Shown in pieces: positions 34,143 to 43,842 of a stretch of 64,000 nucleotides of DNA. The first letter of the stretch is position 1, and each line of letters begins with the position of its first letter. The stretch covers positions 1,054,001-1,118,000 of the forward strand of contig OZ241321.1 in NCBI GenBank assembly GCA_965199725.1. Direction: 5' to 3'. The position numbers and the translations under genes were made by a program. Under the pieces are notes generated by a model. The model was given only the letters and a program-made list of their open reading frames with translations. It ran no database searches and was not told the DNA's origin. This DNA comes from G965199725 sp965199725. Its GTDB lineage: Bacteria; Pseudomonadota; Gammaproteobacteria; Nitrosococcales; Methylophagaceae.

Positions 34143-35384
34143 ATGCCATTTAATTTGCTTAAATTTGGGTTAAGTCGCACTTTTAATGAGCCGCGTTACT
34201 TTGAAGATTGTCAGTCGGTTAAAAACAGTTATGACGTAGTTATTATAGGCGGAGGCGGACACGGTCTGGCTGCGGCATATTACTTGGCAAAAGACTATGG
34301 CATTAACAATGTTGCTGTGCTGGATCGGGGATACATAGGCGGCGGCAATACTGGCAGAAATACTGCTATTGTCCGCTCAAACTATCTGACGCCGGAAGGG
34401 GTCGCTTTTTACAATGAAAGTGTAAAAATGTTTGAAGATTTATCCCAGGAACTCCAGTTGAATCTGTTTTATTCTACCCGTGGACACTTTACTTTAGCGC
34501 ATTCCGAAGGATCAATGCGTACAATGCGTTGGCGAGCCGAAGTTAACAAACATGTTGGCGTTGATAGCGAGATAGTAGGTAGGGATGACATTGCTAGAGT
34601 CTGTCCTCAGATGGACTTAGATTGTGCTGGACAGGCCCCTGTTTTTGGTGCTTTGTATCATAGCCCTGGATCAATAGCTCGCCATGATGCAGTTGCCTGG
34701 GGCTATGCAAGAGGCGCAGCAAAATATGGCGTTGATATCATTCAGCAAACTGAGGTGCATGGTATTGATGTGCAGAGCGGCAAAATACAAGGCGTAGACA
34801 CAAGTAAAGGCTATATATCAACTAACAGCGTGCTATCAGCAGTCGCTGGTTTTACCCCGAGAATTACGGAGATGGTTGGGGTAGCAACACCAATAACCAT
34901 ACACCCGTTGCAGGCGTGTGTCAGTGAGCCAATGAAACCATGGCTAGACACCATTATTGTTTCAAGCAGTCTGCATGTTTATGTCAGTCAGTCATCGCGC
35001 GGTGAATTGGTAATGGGATCATCTCTTGATCCGTATGAATTACATTCCACCCGATCAACCTTTGATTTTGTTGAGGGTCTGACATCACATATTATCGACA
35101 TGTTTCCGTTTCTTGGCAATGTTAAAGTAGTGCGCCAATGGGCAGGAATGGCAGACTTAACTCCCGATTTTTCGCCGATTATGGGCAAAACCCCTATTGA
35201 TGGTTTTTATCTAGATGCTGGTTGGGGTACATGGGGATTCAAGGCAACGCCCGTTAGTGGTAAAACAATGGCTACAACCATAGCCAATGATGCAGCCCCT
35301 AATTTGATTCATTCATTTCGTCTGTCACGATTTACAGAATATGAGTTGACTGGTGAAAAAGGTGCTGCCTCGGTTGGTCACTGA
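34143..35384 (+). CDS. mgdA: N-methylglutamate dehydrogenase subunit A (SoxB-like)
   Basis: From ATG 34143 the protein is 413 residues (an in-frame TTG at 34137 is possible). It is an FAD-dependent amine oxidoreductase like the beta subunit of heterotetrameric sarcosine oxidase: VVIIGGGGHGLAAAYYLAKD at residues 30-50, and later ADLTPDFSPIMGKTPIDG near the C-terminus. With MgdBCD it oxidises N-methylglutamate to glutamate and passes the methyl carbon to tetrahydrofolate. Sarcosine oxidase is the main alternative name; the immediately following gmaS and mgs genes favour N-methylglutamate as substrate. Confidence 0.85.
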   Translation: MPFNLLKFGLSRTFNEPRYFEDCQSVKNSYDVVIIGGGGHGLAAAYYLAKDYGINNVAVLDRGYIGGGNTGRNTAIVRSNYLTPEGVAFYNESVKMFEDLSQELQLNLFYSTRGHFTLAHSEGSMRTMRWRAEVNKHVGVDSEIVGRDDIARVCPQMDLDCAGQAPVFGALYHSPGSIARHDAVAWGYARGAAKYGVDIIQQTEVHGIDVQSGKIQGVDTSKGYISTNSVLSAVAGFTPRITEMVGVATPITIHPLQACVSEPMKPWLDTIIVSSSLHVYVSQSSRGELVMGSSLDPYELHSTRSTFDFVEGLTSHIIDMFPFLGNVKVVRQWAGMADLTPDFSPIMGKTPIDGFYLDAGWGTWGFKATPVSGKTMATTIANDAAPNLIHSFRLSRFTEYELTGEKGAASVGH

Positions 35385-35406
35385 AATTAGAGAGAGAAAC
35401 AGGTAT

Positions 35407-35679
35407 ATGAAACTACTCAACTGTCCAGTAAACGGCATGCGCCCAGTAAGCGAATTTATCTATGGTGGTACTTATCGTGAAATGCCAAACCCGGGTAAGG
35501 TGACTGATGCTGAGTGGGCGTCTTATGTACATAATCGCAATAATGCGCCAGGGACAAAAAAAGAATGGTGGTATCACAGCCCCAGCGGCACCTGGTTTAT
35601 TGCCGAACGCAACACAATGCGTGATGAAGTGATTGATACCTACTTGGCCAATAGCATTATTGCTGTAGGGTCAAATTGA
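35407..35679 (+). CDS. mgdB: N-methylglutamate dehydrogenase subunit B (SoxD-like)
   Basis: From ATG 35407, after GAGAGAGAAACAGG, the protein is 90 residues and corresponds to the delta subunit of sarcosine oxidase. The family start is LLNCPVNGMRPVSEFIYGG, here with a single Cys where many relatives have CPxCG; the WWYHSPSGTWFIAERNT segment is conserved. The zinc site typical of SoxD is probably altered. The ORF extends upstream to 35353 but that part overlaps mgdA. Its stop overlaps the mgdC start by one base (TGATG). Confidence 0.82.
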   Translation: MKLLNCPVNGMRPVSEFIYGGTYREMPNPGKVTDAEWASYVHNRNNAPGTKKEWWYHSPSGTWFIAERNTMRDEVIDTYLANSIIAVGSN

Positions 35680-38579
35680 TGAATATGCGTATTACCAAGC
35701 AGCCAGGTGAGTGGCTACATAGAGATAAGATTATACATTTTACTTTTGAGGGTGTGGAATTTTCCGCATATCAGGGCGATACCATTAGTAGCGCTTTGTG
35801 GGCATCTGGTGAAAAAGTGCTAGGGCGTAGCTTTAAGTATCATCGTCCTCGCGGTGTATTGAGTCTGGCGAACCACGATATTAATGTGCTATTGACAGAT
35901 GGCGAAGATACCAACATTCGTGGTGATGTTGTTGCGGTAAAAGATGGTATGGTATTGCATGCTGTCAATACAGTTGGTGGCGTCAAAAAAGACAAGAATC
36001 GCTTTATTGAGCTACTTGGTCGATTTTTACCCGTAGGGTTTTATTACAGGACGTTTTATCAACCCAAATTTATGTTTCCTTTTTGGGAAAACATTATTAG
36101 AAGGACAGCGGGTTTGGGCGCGGTTAACTTTGACTATCGTCATATTGCCAAACCAAAACTGAATGAACATTATGATATTTTGGTAGTTGGGGCCGGCCCT
36201 TCTGGGCTGGCGGCGGCATTAGGCGCATCGTTTGCCAAAAACTTAAAAGTCCTAGTTATTGACGAAAATAAGCAAGCCGGTGGCAGTCTTGGCTATGATC
36301 GTGCTGGTGATGACGTATCGCGATTAGAAATGGAAGAATTGCTGGCGCAGGTTGAAAAGGCAGAGAACATAACCTTGCGCACTCAGGCATACGCTGCTTC
36401 CTATTATACCGATCATCTGATACCAATCGTTGAGCACCATGGCATTACTAAAGTAAGAGTCAGCGCATTGATTGTTGCAACTGGTGTTTTTGAGCAACCA
36501 CCAGTTTTTAGAAATAATGATTTGCCTGGCGTATTAAATGGTTCAGCTACGCAACGTATGATCTATCGTTACGGTGTTAAGCCCTTTAGTCAGGGAGTTG
36601 TGTTTACTGCTAATGATTACGGTTATCGTGTTACTCTTGATCTGCTTAAATCAGGTATAACGGTAACAGCGTTAATTGACATGAGAAAAAATAGTCAACC
36701 TGATTCGTTTTCTGATACGTTAAAAGAGCACAATGTTGCTGTTTATATTGGTCACTGCATTTACGAAGTGATAGCCAGTAATGATGGTATGAGCGTTGCT
36801 GGTGTTATTGTTTGTCCTTTTGATGAACAGCATAATCAGACTGATCAGCAAAAATCATTTAAGCTGGTTTGTGATGGTGTCGCTATGAGTGCTGGCTGGG
36901 CACCAGCGGCATCTTTGTTGTACCAAGCGGGTATACAGATTAAGTATGACTATTCAATAGAGCAGTTTGTACCAGATACATTGATCGATGGTGTATTTGC
37001 AGCAGGCAGAGTCAATGGCATTCATGGCTTGCAAGAACGTGTTACTGATGGTGCGCGTGCAGCGGCAGACGCATTGAACTATCTGGGCGTGGATCATGCG
37101 CCATCTATTTCAGTGCCTGCGAGCAATATTACCTCTCCCAGTCATCGTTTTCCTATTGTGCAGCACCCCAAGGGTAAAAACTTTGTTGACTTTGATGAAG
37201 ATATTCAGGTAGTTGATTTTGTTAATGCTGCTAAAGAAGGTTTTGATAATATAGAATTACTGAAGCGATTCACTACAGTAGGCATGGGGCCCAGCCAGGG
37301 CAAGCACTCAAATATGAATGCAATAAGAATTCTGGCAAAGACTAGAGGGTTGCCGGTAGAGGAGATTGGCACAACAACAGCGAGACCCTTCTTTCACCCA
37401 ATACCAATAGGTCATTTGGCTGGCAGAAGCTTTCATCCAAAACGTCAATCATCTTTACAAGCATGGCATGAGAAGGCTAATGCTGTGTTTGTTGATGTGG
37501 GTGCATGGTCACGCCCTGCTTATTATAACAGCGCCAGTGGATCGGTAGCGGAATTGATCCAGCAAGAAGCATCTGCAGTAACTAACAGCTTAGGCATTAT
37601 TGATAATAGCTCGTTGGGTAAAATAGAAGTATGCGGTCCGGATGCGGCGCGTTTTCTTGAACAGTTTTTCACTGGCAGATTTATTAATCAACGGTTAGGC
37701 CAGGTCCGCTATGCCTTGGCGCTGGATGAATCTGGCATTATTGTTGATGATGGCCTTGTCAGTCGTATTGATGACGAATTATTTTATATAACAGTAGGGA
37801 CGAGTAATGCCGCTGTTGTTTATCGTGACATGCAGCGCTGGTTGCAGGTTTGGCAGTTGGATGCTGTGTTAATTAATGTGACAGGGGTCTATGGCCTTAT
37901 TAATGTTGTTGGGCCTAGGTCAAAAGATGTACTGACAGATGTGATGAGCGAAGATATTTCTGCGGGCACATTTCCAGCTAATACAATAAAAGAGTTAACT
38001 ATAGCTGATTTATCTGTTCGTGTTATGCGGGTGCGTTTTGTCGCTGAACAGGGCTATGAGATCCACGTGCCAGCAGATAGCCTGTTAACTGTTTGGCAGA
38101 TGATTATTGAGCGAGGATCAGACCACAGTATTCGCGCATTTGGTACTGATGCCCAGCGATTATTGCGTTTGGAAATGGGGCATTATTTGCTCGGCTATGA
38201 CAGTGATGGGTTAACCACCCCCTTTGATCTGGGTTGTGAATCTGTTCTGGCAATGGATAAGCCATTTTTTATTGGTAAGCGGAGTCTGGACATTATCGCC
38301 AAGAAACCACGCAAACAGCGTTTGGTTGCGTTTACGCTGGATAATAATTTTGCTGGTGAAGTGCCACAGGATTGTAACTTGGTGATAGCAGATAATAATA
38401 TTCATGGGCGAGTTACTAGTATTGCTTATAGCAAAAATACTGGCAGGCATATTGGCTTTGCCTATGTCAGATATGACAGCACCACTCCTGGGTCAGTTTT
38501 TACAATCAGGACAGACAATGGCTCAATGGTGAAAGCCACAGTTACTGATTCTTCATTTAATAGCATACAGGGACGCTGA
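35679..38579 (+). CDS. mgdC: N-methylglutamate dehydrogenase subunit C (SoxA-like)
   Basis: The 966-residue alpha-type subunit starts with a 2Fe-2S-like N-terminal region (FEGVEFSAYQGDTISSALWA, FKYHRPRGVLSL), then an NAD/FAD Rossmann domain (DILVVGAGPSGLAAALGAS, about residues 170-190) and a C-terminal GcvT-like tetrahydrofolate domain (about 600-960, with FGTDAQRLLRLEMGHYL). It accepts the methyl carbon as methylene-THF. Length and layout match SoxA. Start by the 1-base TGATG overlap with mgdB. Confidence 0.85.
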   Translation: MNMRITKQPGEWLHRDKIIHFTFEGVEFSAYQGDTISSALWASGEKVLGRSFKYHRPRGVLSLANHDINVLLTDGEDTNIRGDVVAVKDGMVLHAVNTVGGVKKDKNRFIELLGRFLPVGFYYRTFYQPKFMFPFWENIIRRTAGLGAVNFDYRHIAKPKLNEHYDILVVGAGPSGLAAALGASFAKNLKVLVIDENKQAGGSLGYDRAGDDVSRLEMEELLAQVEKAENITLRTQAYAASYYTDHLIPIVEHHGITKVRVSALIVATGVFEQPPVFRNNDLPGVLNGSATQRMIYRYGVKPFSQGVVFTANDYGYRVTLDLLKSGITVTALIDMRKNSQPDSFSDTLKEHNVAVYIGHCIYEVIASNDGMSVAGVIVCPFDEQHNQTDQQKSFKLVCDGVAMSAGWAPAASLLYQAGIQIKYDYSIEQFVPDTLIDGVFAAGRVNGIHGLQERVTDGARAAADALNYLGVDHAPSISVPASNITSPSHRFPIVQHPKGKNFVDFDEDIQVVDFVNAAKEGFDNIELLKRFTTVGMGPSQGKHSNMNAIRILAKTRGLPVEEIGTTTARPFFHPIPIGHLAGRSFHPKRQSSLQAWHEKANAVFVDVGAWSRPAYYNSASGSVAELIQQEASAVTNSLGIIDNSSLGKIEVCGPDAARFLEQFFTGRFINQRLGQVRYALALDESGIIVDDGLVSRIDDELFYITVGTSNAAVVYRDMQRWLQVWQLDAVLINVTGVYGLINVVGPRSKDVLTDVMSEDISAGTFPANTIKELTIADLSVRVMRVRFVAEQGYEIHVPADSLLTVWQMIIERGSDHSIRAFGTDAQRLLRLEMGHYLLGYDSDGLTTPFDLGCESVLAMDKPFFIGKRSLDIIAKKPRKQRLVAFTLDNNFAGEVPQDCNLVIADNNIHGRVTSIAYSKNTGRHIGFAYVRYDSTTPGSVFTIRTDNGSMVKATVTDSSFNSIQGR

Positions 38580-38580
38580 T

Positions 38581-39258
38581 ATGCCTAATATGATTAAAAC
38601 TTCTCCTGCAGCCTATTATCAAAAGGTATTGAAGCCAGATTGGGACGTTGTTAACCAGACCCAAATGGCAATGAAATTTGATACTGCTGAAGCTGAACAA
38701 AACAATAGACACGTATTGGGGGTGACAGATGTCAGTTGTTATCAGCGCTTTGGTGTTAAAGGGGCGCGGGCGGGTGACTGGCTGACATTACAGGGGTTGA
38801 ATATCCCGCAACATAGTAACACATGTATGCAAGATGCCCATACGCTAGTATTGCGCTTAGGCAGTGCAGAGTTTTTGCTTGAAGACCAATTGGCTGGACA
38901 TACCTGTACAAAACTTGAACAGTTATGCCAGCAGGGTAAGATCAGCCGTGTGTATAAGGTAGCGCATGCTGATGCTGCATTTATTATCAGTGGCGACAAT
39001 GTTGTTAACATGTTATCCGAATTGTGCAAATTAGACTTGAGCGCTAATGTGTTTACAGCTGAACAGGTCATTATGACCCAAGTTGCTGATGTCGTGGCAA
39101 TTATTGCTCACCAGACAATTAATGGTATATCAGTATTACGTTTGTGGTGTGATGGCACATTTGGCGCCTATATGTGGAAAGTACTACATCAACTTGCAGA
39201 AGAATATGGTGGTGGTGCCGTGGGGCTGGCTAATTATGTTAGCAGTGATAATTTCTAA
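38581..39258 (+). CDS. mgdD: N-methylglutamate dehydrogenase subunit D (SoxG-like)
   Basis: The 225-residue protein matches the gamma subunit of sarcosine oxidase, a small GcvT-fold protein: LGVTDVSCYQRFGVKGARAG at about residue 45, and a C-terminal part ending with an aromatic/Gly-rich tail. It follows mgdC by one base and completes the mgdABCD set. The subfamily diverges widely in sequence, so the assignment relies mainly on position and length, with modest sequence support. Confidence 0.8.
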   Translation: MPNMIKTSPAAYYQKVLKPDWDVVNQTQMAMKFDTAEAEQNNRHVLGVTDVSCYQRFGVKGARAGDWLTLQGLNIPQHSNTCMQDAHTLVLRLGSAEFLLEDQLAGHTCTKLEQLCQQGKISRVYKVAHADAAFIISGDNVVNMLSELCKLDLSANVFTAEQVIMTQVADVVAIIAHQTINGISVLRLWCDGTFGAYMWKVLHQLAEEYGGGAVGLANYVSSDNF

Positions 39259-39280
39259 ACTCTTAAATTTGAGGTAAAAA

Positions 39281-40612
39281 ATGAATAAAGCACAAGCAGA
39301 AAAATTTCTTAAAGAGAATAATGTTAAGTATATATTGGCACAGTTTGTTGATTTACATGGTGTAGCAAAGGTAAAAACAGTGCCTGCCGCTCATTTGGAC
39401 ACAATTGTTGATCCGGGTGCAGGGTTTGCTGGCGGTGCTATTATTGGTAGCGGTATTTTGCCTAATGGCCCTGATTTTTTTGCTAAAGGTGATTTGTCCA
39501 CCCTGACGCTGGTGCCTTGGCAAAAAGACTATGCACGCCTCATTTGTGATGGTTATGTTGAAGACAAGCCTTATCTGAAAGATCCTCGTGTTGTTTTGAA
39601 AACGCAAATGGCGCGGTTAGAAGAGAAAGGCTGGTTTTTATCAACAGGCCTAGAACCCGAGTTTTCATTGTTAAAAAGAAGCGGTGATGGTGAGATCATA
39701 CCTGCTGAAAATAGTGATACATTGCAAAAACCCTGCTACGATTATAAGGGTATTACCCGTAGCGCCAAATATTTAGAACGATTAACCGAAGTTTTGACAG
39801 AGGCGGGGCTTGATATCTACCAGATTGACCACGAAGATGCCAATGGCCAATACGAAATAAACTATACCTATGCCGACTGTCTGAAAACTGCAGATAATTT
39901 CATCATGTTTAAAATGGCAGCTAGTCAGATTGCCCATGAAATGGACATGATTTGTTCATTTATGCCTAAGCCATTTATGCAAAAACCTGGCAATGGTATG
40001 CACATGCACATGTCTATTGGCGATAGCAACAAGAGCTTATTTCACGATGATAGTGATGAATCTGGCCATGGCTTGTCTGAACTGGCCTATCAGTTTTTGG
40101 CTGGTATTACCGCGCATGCACCTGCGATCACCGCTATAGCTGCGCCAACAGTTAATTCCTATAAACGTTTACGGGTGGGTTACTCTCAAACAGGCGCTAC
40201 TTGGGCACCAAGTTATATTTCTTATGGGGACAATAATCGTTCAACCATGGTGAGAGTACCGTATGGTCGCCTTGAGCTGCGTTTACCAGATGGCAGTTGC
40301 AATCCTTATTTGATGACAGCGGCGGTGATTGCTGCTGGTCTTGATGGCGTCGCTCGTAAATTACATCCCGGTCCCAGTCAATCAGACAACCTATATGATA
40401 AGAGTGCAAAAGAACTTGATGCAATGGGTATTGGTGTTTTGCCACAGACACTGGAAAGTGCGGTAGATGCCTTGGAAGCAGATGCTGTACTGTGTGAAAC
40501 ATTGGGCAAGGGCATTGTTGATGAGTTTATTAAATTAAAGCGTAGCGAATGGGATGATTATCAGCAATATGTTTCTGGCTGGGAAGTTGATCGTTACGTA
40601 GAATTTTTCTAG
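39281..40612 (+). CDS. gmaS: Gamma-glutamylmethylamide synthetase
   Basis: The 443-residue glutamine synthetase-family ligase joins methylamine and glutamate using ATP, the entry step of the N-methylglutamate pathway. Visible glutamine synthetase-fold motifs are HEDANGQYEINYTYADCL (about residue 185), GNGMHMHMSIGDSNKSLFHD (about 245), and MVRVPYGRLELRLPDGSCNP near 325. The length and the order gmaS-mgsABC support GmaS rather than GlnA. It lies 22 bp after mgdD with GAGG before the ATG. Confidence 0.9.
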   Translation: MNKAQAEKFLKENNVKYILAQFVDLHGVAKVKTVPAAHLDTIVDPGAGFAGGAIIGSGILPNGPDFFAKGDLSTLTLVPWQKDYARLICDGYVEDKPYLKDPRVVLKTQMARLEEKGWFLSTGLEPEFSLLKRSGDGEIIPAENSDTLQKPCYDYKGITRSAKYLERLTEVLTEAGLDIYQIDHEDANGQYEINYTYADCLKTADNFIMFKMAASQIAHEMDMICSFMPKPFMQKPGNGMHMHMSIGDSNKSLFHDDSDESGHGLSELAYQFLAGITAHAPAITAIAAPTVNSYKRLRVGYSQTGATWAPSYISYGDNNRSTMVRVPYGRLELRLPDGSCNPYLMTAAVIAAGLDGVARKLHPGPSQSDNLYDKSAKELDAMGIGVLPQTLESAVDALEADAVLCETLGKGIVDEFIKLKRSEWDDYQQYVSGWEVDRYVEFF

Positions 40613-40629
40613 TAATTAGGAGAGCAAAA

Positions 40630-41523
40630 ATGTGCGGTATCGTAGGACTGTATCTTAAAAATGACAAGTACCAGCATAGACTGGGTAAATTGTTTGAGCC
40701 TATGCTGGAGGCAATGCACAACAGAGGCCCTGACAGTGCCGGTTTTGCAATTTATCGGGATAAAGTTGCTGGTGGCGAGGAGAAGGTGATATTACAGCAT
40801 CCAGATGAAAATTATGACTGGCACAACTTGGTAGGCAATCTGACAAAAGACACAGGTAAAGAGGCGTGGCTATCCAGTATTAATAGCACGCATGCAAAAG
40901 TTGTTACTACAGCCAATGGTGATGAGATCAGAACCTGGTTGCAGGCTAATGCAGATGATGTGAGCGTTATGTCAGTTGGTTCTAAAATTGAAATATATAA
41001 AGAATGTGGTCCACCGGCTGAGGTGGCGAAACGCTTCGATTTAGCATCAATGCAAGGCACGCATATTCTTGGTCATACAAGAATGGCTACCGAATCGGCG
41101 GTGACAACACAAGGATCACATCCTTTTACCACTGGTGAAGATTTGTGCCTAGTGCATAATGGTTCGTTATCTAATCATAGCTGGTGGCGAGAACAGTTGA
41201 CTAGAAAAGGCCAGGCTATTCAAACGGGCAATGATACTGAAGTTGCTGCTGCTTACCTTGCTGATCGGTGTGTTGAAGGAGATGATTTACAGACATCTAT
41301 GGAGCGCGCGGTAAAGGATTTAGACGGCTTTTTTACTTTTGCGGTAGGTACAGAACATGGTTTTTCTGTGGTACGTGACGAATTTGCCTGTAAACCAGCA
41401 GTACTTGCCGAAACAGATAACTATGTAGCAATTGCATCAGAATATCAGGCGCTATCTTCTTTGCCTGGCATTGACCAGGCAAAACTCTGGGAGCCTGCGG
41501 CAGCAAAGGTTTACTCTTGGTAA
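40630..41523 (+). CDS. mgsA: N-methylglutamate synthase subunit A (class II glutamine amidotransferase-like)
   Basis: The 297-residue protein begins MCGIVGLYLKND with the catalytic N-terminal Cys at residue 2 of the Ntn-hydrolase class II amidotransferases, like the glutaminase domain of GltB. Other landmarks are HNRGPDSAGFAIYRD and LGHTRMATESAV. It processes gamma-glutamylmethylamide, delivering the methylamine to 2-oxoglutarate at the synthase site. Start ATG after AGGAGAGC. Confidence 0.88.
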   Translation: MCGIVGLYLKNDKYQHRLGKLFEPMLEAMHNRGPDSAGFAIYRDKVAGGEEKVILQHPDENYDWHNLVGNLTKDTGKEAWLSSINSTHAKVVTTANGDEIRTWLQANADDVSVMSVGSKIEIYKECGPPAEVAKRFDLASMQGTHILGHTRMATESAVTTQGSHPFTTGEDLCLVHNGSLSNHSWWREQLTRKGQAIQTGNDTEVAAAYLADRCVEGDDLQTSMERAVKDLDGFFTFAVGTEHGFSVVRDEFACKPAVLAETDNYVAIASEYQALSSLPGIDQAKLWEPAAAKVYSW

Positions 41524-41536
41524 AAAGGAAATTATC

Positions 41537-43564
41537 ATGGCGGAATACGATTTAACTAAAGACGATTTAACGGATGTGAATTATGCAATGCAACATGCTG
41601 AAGCAGGTGATAAGTTTGCTATTGGCAACCCGAAGGGCACGCATAATATTGCTGTGGGCTTAACCAGTGCGATAAGCGTAAACATTGATGGGCCAGCCGG
41701 CTATTTTTGCGGTAGTATGAATCATGGGGCAACGATTGTAGTCAATGGTTCCGGTGGTCAAGGTATTGCTTCTAACATGATGGGTGGTAAGGTTCATGTC
41801 AGGGGCAACGTTGGTGCATCCTGTGGGGCAACCAGTCATGGCGGTCTGATCGTTGTTGACGGCGATGCTGGAGCGCGTTGTGGCATTGCTATGAAAGGAT
41901 CCAATATTGTCATTAAAGGTTCGGTAGGCCACATGTCAGGGTTTATGGGTCAGGCAGGTACGATGGTAATCTGTGGTGATGCTGGCGATGCACTGGGTGA
42001 TTCCTGTTATGAGCTGACTGTCTTTGTTAAGGGTACAGTCAAGTCGCTTGGTACAGACTGCGAACAAAAGCTGATGGATAGCGATGCTGCAGCCTTGTTA
42101 CAAAAGTTGTTACAGCAGGCTGGCGTTACTCTTTCCCCTGCTGATTTTAAGCGCTATGGGCCAGCGCGCAAACTTTATAATTTTAATGTTGATGACGTAA
42201 ATGCTCATGATCCTCGTAGAAAAAAAAGCCAAGTTGCTATGGCTGCAAATAAAGGCAGATATGCGCACAATAACCAGTTCCCAGCCCACGTTATTGCTGA
42301 GATTCAGCGGGCTGCCAATGAAGGTATCTATTCCATTCGTGGCGGCGGTGCTAAGCGTAAAGTGCCTAATTTTGATGATTTATTATTACTGGGCTCATCA
42401 GTGTCACGTTATCCGCTTGAAGGCTATCGCGAGAAATGTGAGACTTCGGTTTTGCTGGGTACGCGCTTTGCTAAAAAACCGATCAGCCTTGCCATTCCAA
42501 TTACTATTGCTGGTATGAGTTTTGGTGCGCTATCGGCGCCTGCTAAAGAGGCATTGGGTCGTGGTGCGTCAGAGGTTGGTACATCAACTACAACGGGTGA
42601 TGGCGGTATGACGCCAGAGGAGCGAGGACAGTCCAAAACGCTTGTCTATCAATATTTGCCATCTCGTTACGGTATGAACCCTGTTGATTTGCGTAAAGCT
42701 GATGCAATTGAGGTGGTGTTAGGACAGGGCGCCAAACCTGGCGGCGGCGGTATGTTGTTGGGACAGAAAATATCTGATCGTGTGGCACAGATGCGTACTC
42801 TGCCTAAAGGAGTTGATCAACGCTCTGCCTGTCGTCATCCTGATTGGACAGGGCCTGATGATTTAGAAATAAAAATCGCTGAGATTCGTGAAATTACTAA
42901 CTGGCAAAAACCGATTTACGTTAAGGTTGGGGCGACACGCACTTATTATGATGTCAAGCTGGCTGTTAAGGCAGGGGCTGATGTGGTCGTTGTTGATGGT
43001 ATGCAAGGCGGCACTGCGGCAACGCAGGATGTATTTATTGAGCATGTAGGTATTCCAACACTACCAGCAGTGCGTCAAGCAGTGACAGCGCTTAAAGAAA
43101 TGGGCATGCACCGCAAGGTTCAACTTATTGTATCTGGTGGCATTAAAGATGGTGCTGATACGGCAAAGGCATTAGCAATGGGGGCCGATGCAGTAGCGGT
43201 CGGCACAGCCATGTTGCATGCGTTAGGTGATAATGCACCTGAATTAGAAGAAGAATACAATAAATTAGGCACGACGGCGGGTCATTATGATGCCTGGCAT
43301 AAAGGTCGGTGCCCGGCAGGCATTTCAACTCAGGATCAAGATTTAATGGCGCGCCTTGATCCGTTGCTGGGCGGGCGCAGGATAGCCAATTATTTAAGAT
43401 GTATGACGTTGGAGCTACAAACACTGGCCCGTGCTTGTGGTAAATCACATGTGCACAACTTAGATCCTGAAGATTTATGTGCGCTGACAGTTGAATCAGC
43501 AGCGATGGCGGGTGTGCCATTGGCAGGAACACGTTGGATTCCAGGCAACAGTGGTCACATTTAA
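41537..43564 (+). CDS. N-methylglutamate synthase, fused MgsB-MgsC
   Basis: One ORF of 675 residues from ATG 41537 (AAGGAAATT upstream). Residues 1 to about 220 are MgsB: a GltB C-terminal-type right-handed helix of glycine motifs (GYFCGSMNHGATIVVNGSGG, GALIVDGDAG-like repeats; read as HGGLIVVDGDAG and MSGFMGQAGTMVICGDAGDA). Residues about 235-675 are MgsC: an FMN-binding glutamate synthase domain with VGTSTTTGDGGMTPEERGQS and VDGMQGGTAATQDVF, and GRCPAGISTQ near the end. Most organisms have separate mgsB and mgsC. The join lies at an A8 run near 42220 and a Met codon at 42239, so a one-base change would give two genes. Confidence 0.87.
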   Translation: MAEYDLTKDDLTDVNYAMQHAEAGDKFAIGNPKGTHNIAVGLTSAISVNIDGPAGYFCGSMNHGATIVVNGSGGQGIASNMMGGKVHVRGNVGASCGATSHGGLIVVDGDAGARCGIAMKGSNIVIKGSVGHMSGFMGQAGTMVICGDAGDALGDSCYELTVFVKGTVKSLGTDCEQKLMDSDAAALLQKLLQQAGVTLSPADFKRYGPARKLYNFNVDDVNAHDPRRKKSQVAMAANKGRYAHNNQFPAHVIAEIQRAANEGIYSIRGGGAKRKVPNFDDLLLLGSSVSRYPLEGYREKCETSVLLGTRFAKKPISLAIPITIAGMSFGALSAPAKEALGRGASEVGTSTTTGDGGMTPEERGQSKTLVYQYLPSRYGMNPVDLRKADAIEVVLGQGAKPGGGGMLLGQKISDRVAQMRTLPKGVDQRSACRHPDWTGPDDLEIKIAEIREITNWQKPIYVKVGATRTYYDVKLAVKAGADVVVVDGMQGGTAATQDVFIEHVGIPTLPAVRQAVTALKEMGMHRKVQLIVSGGIKDGADTAKALAMGADAVAVGTAMLHALGDNAPELEEEYNKLGTTAGHYDAWHKGRCPAGISTQDQDLMARLDPLLGGRRIANYLRCMTLELQTLARACGKSHVHNLDPEDLCALTVESAAMAGVPLAGTRWIPGNSGHI

Positions 43565-43842
43565 AGACCTAACAGCAGATAGCGAAGGTTAACAGCGTTT
43601 AGTGTTATGCTGTTTTATGGCAAGATAGTCTAGGAGGGATTTTTGTTTGTGCTGATGCGTTATTTATTTCATGAATATCAGTTTGGTAAAAACTGTTTGG
43701 CACCGTTGCTAGCCAAAATGGCCGGCGTAAAACGGCTACCTTTCTGGTGACTGGCTTTAAATCATTAACTTTTAAACTGATAAGAAGTTAGAGAGATCAA
43801 GTTGCATACTTGATATATTAAAATTTTATTGAGGACTTAATA

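Noticed and set aside
42201..42518. 105-codon plus-strand ORF in another frame within mgsBC.
   Set aside because: It is a shadow of the MgsC frame; the MgsBC frame has full family similarity. Noted only because the A8 run would shift into it.
43680..43750. TTTGGCACCGTTGCTA upstream of amt looks like a sigma54 promoter.
   Set aside because: The spacing between TGGCAC and TTGC is 2 bp, not the 5 needed for the -24/-12 pattern.
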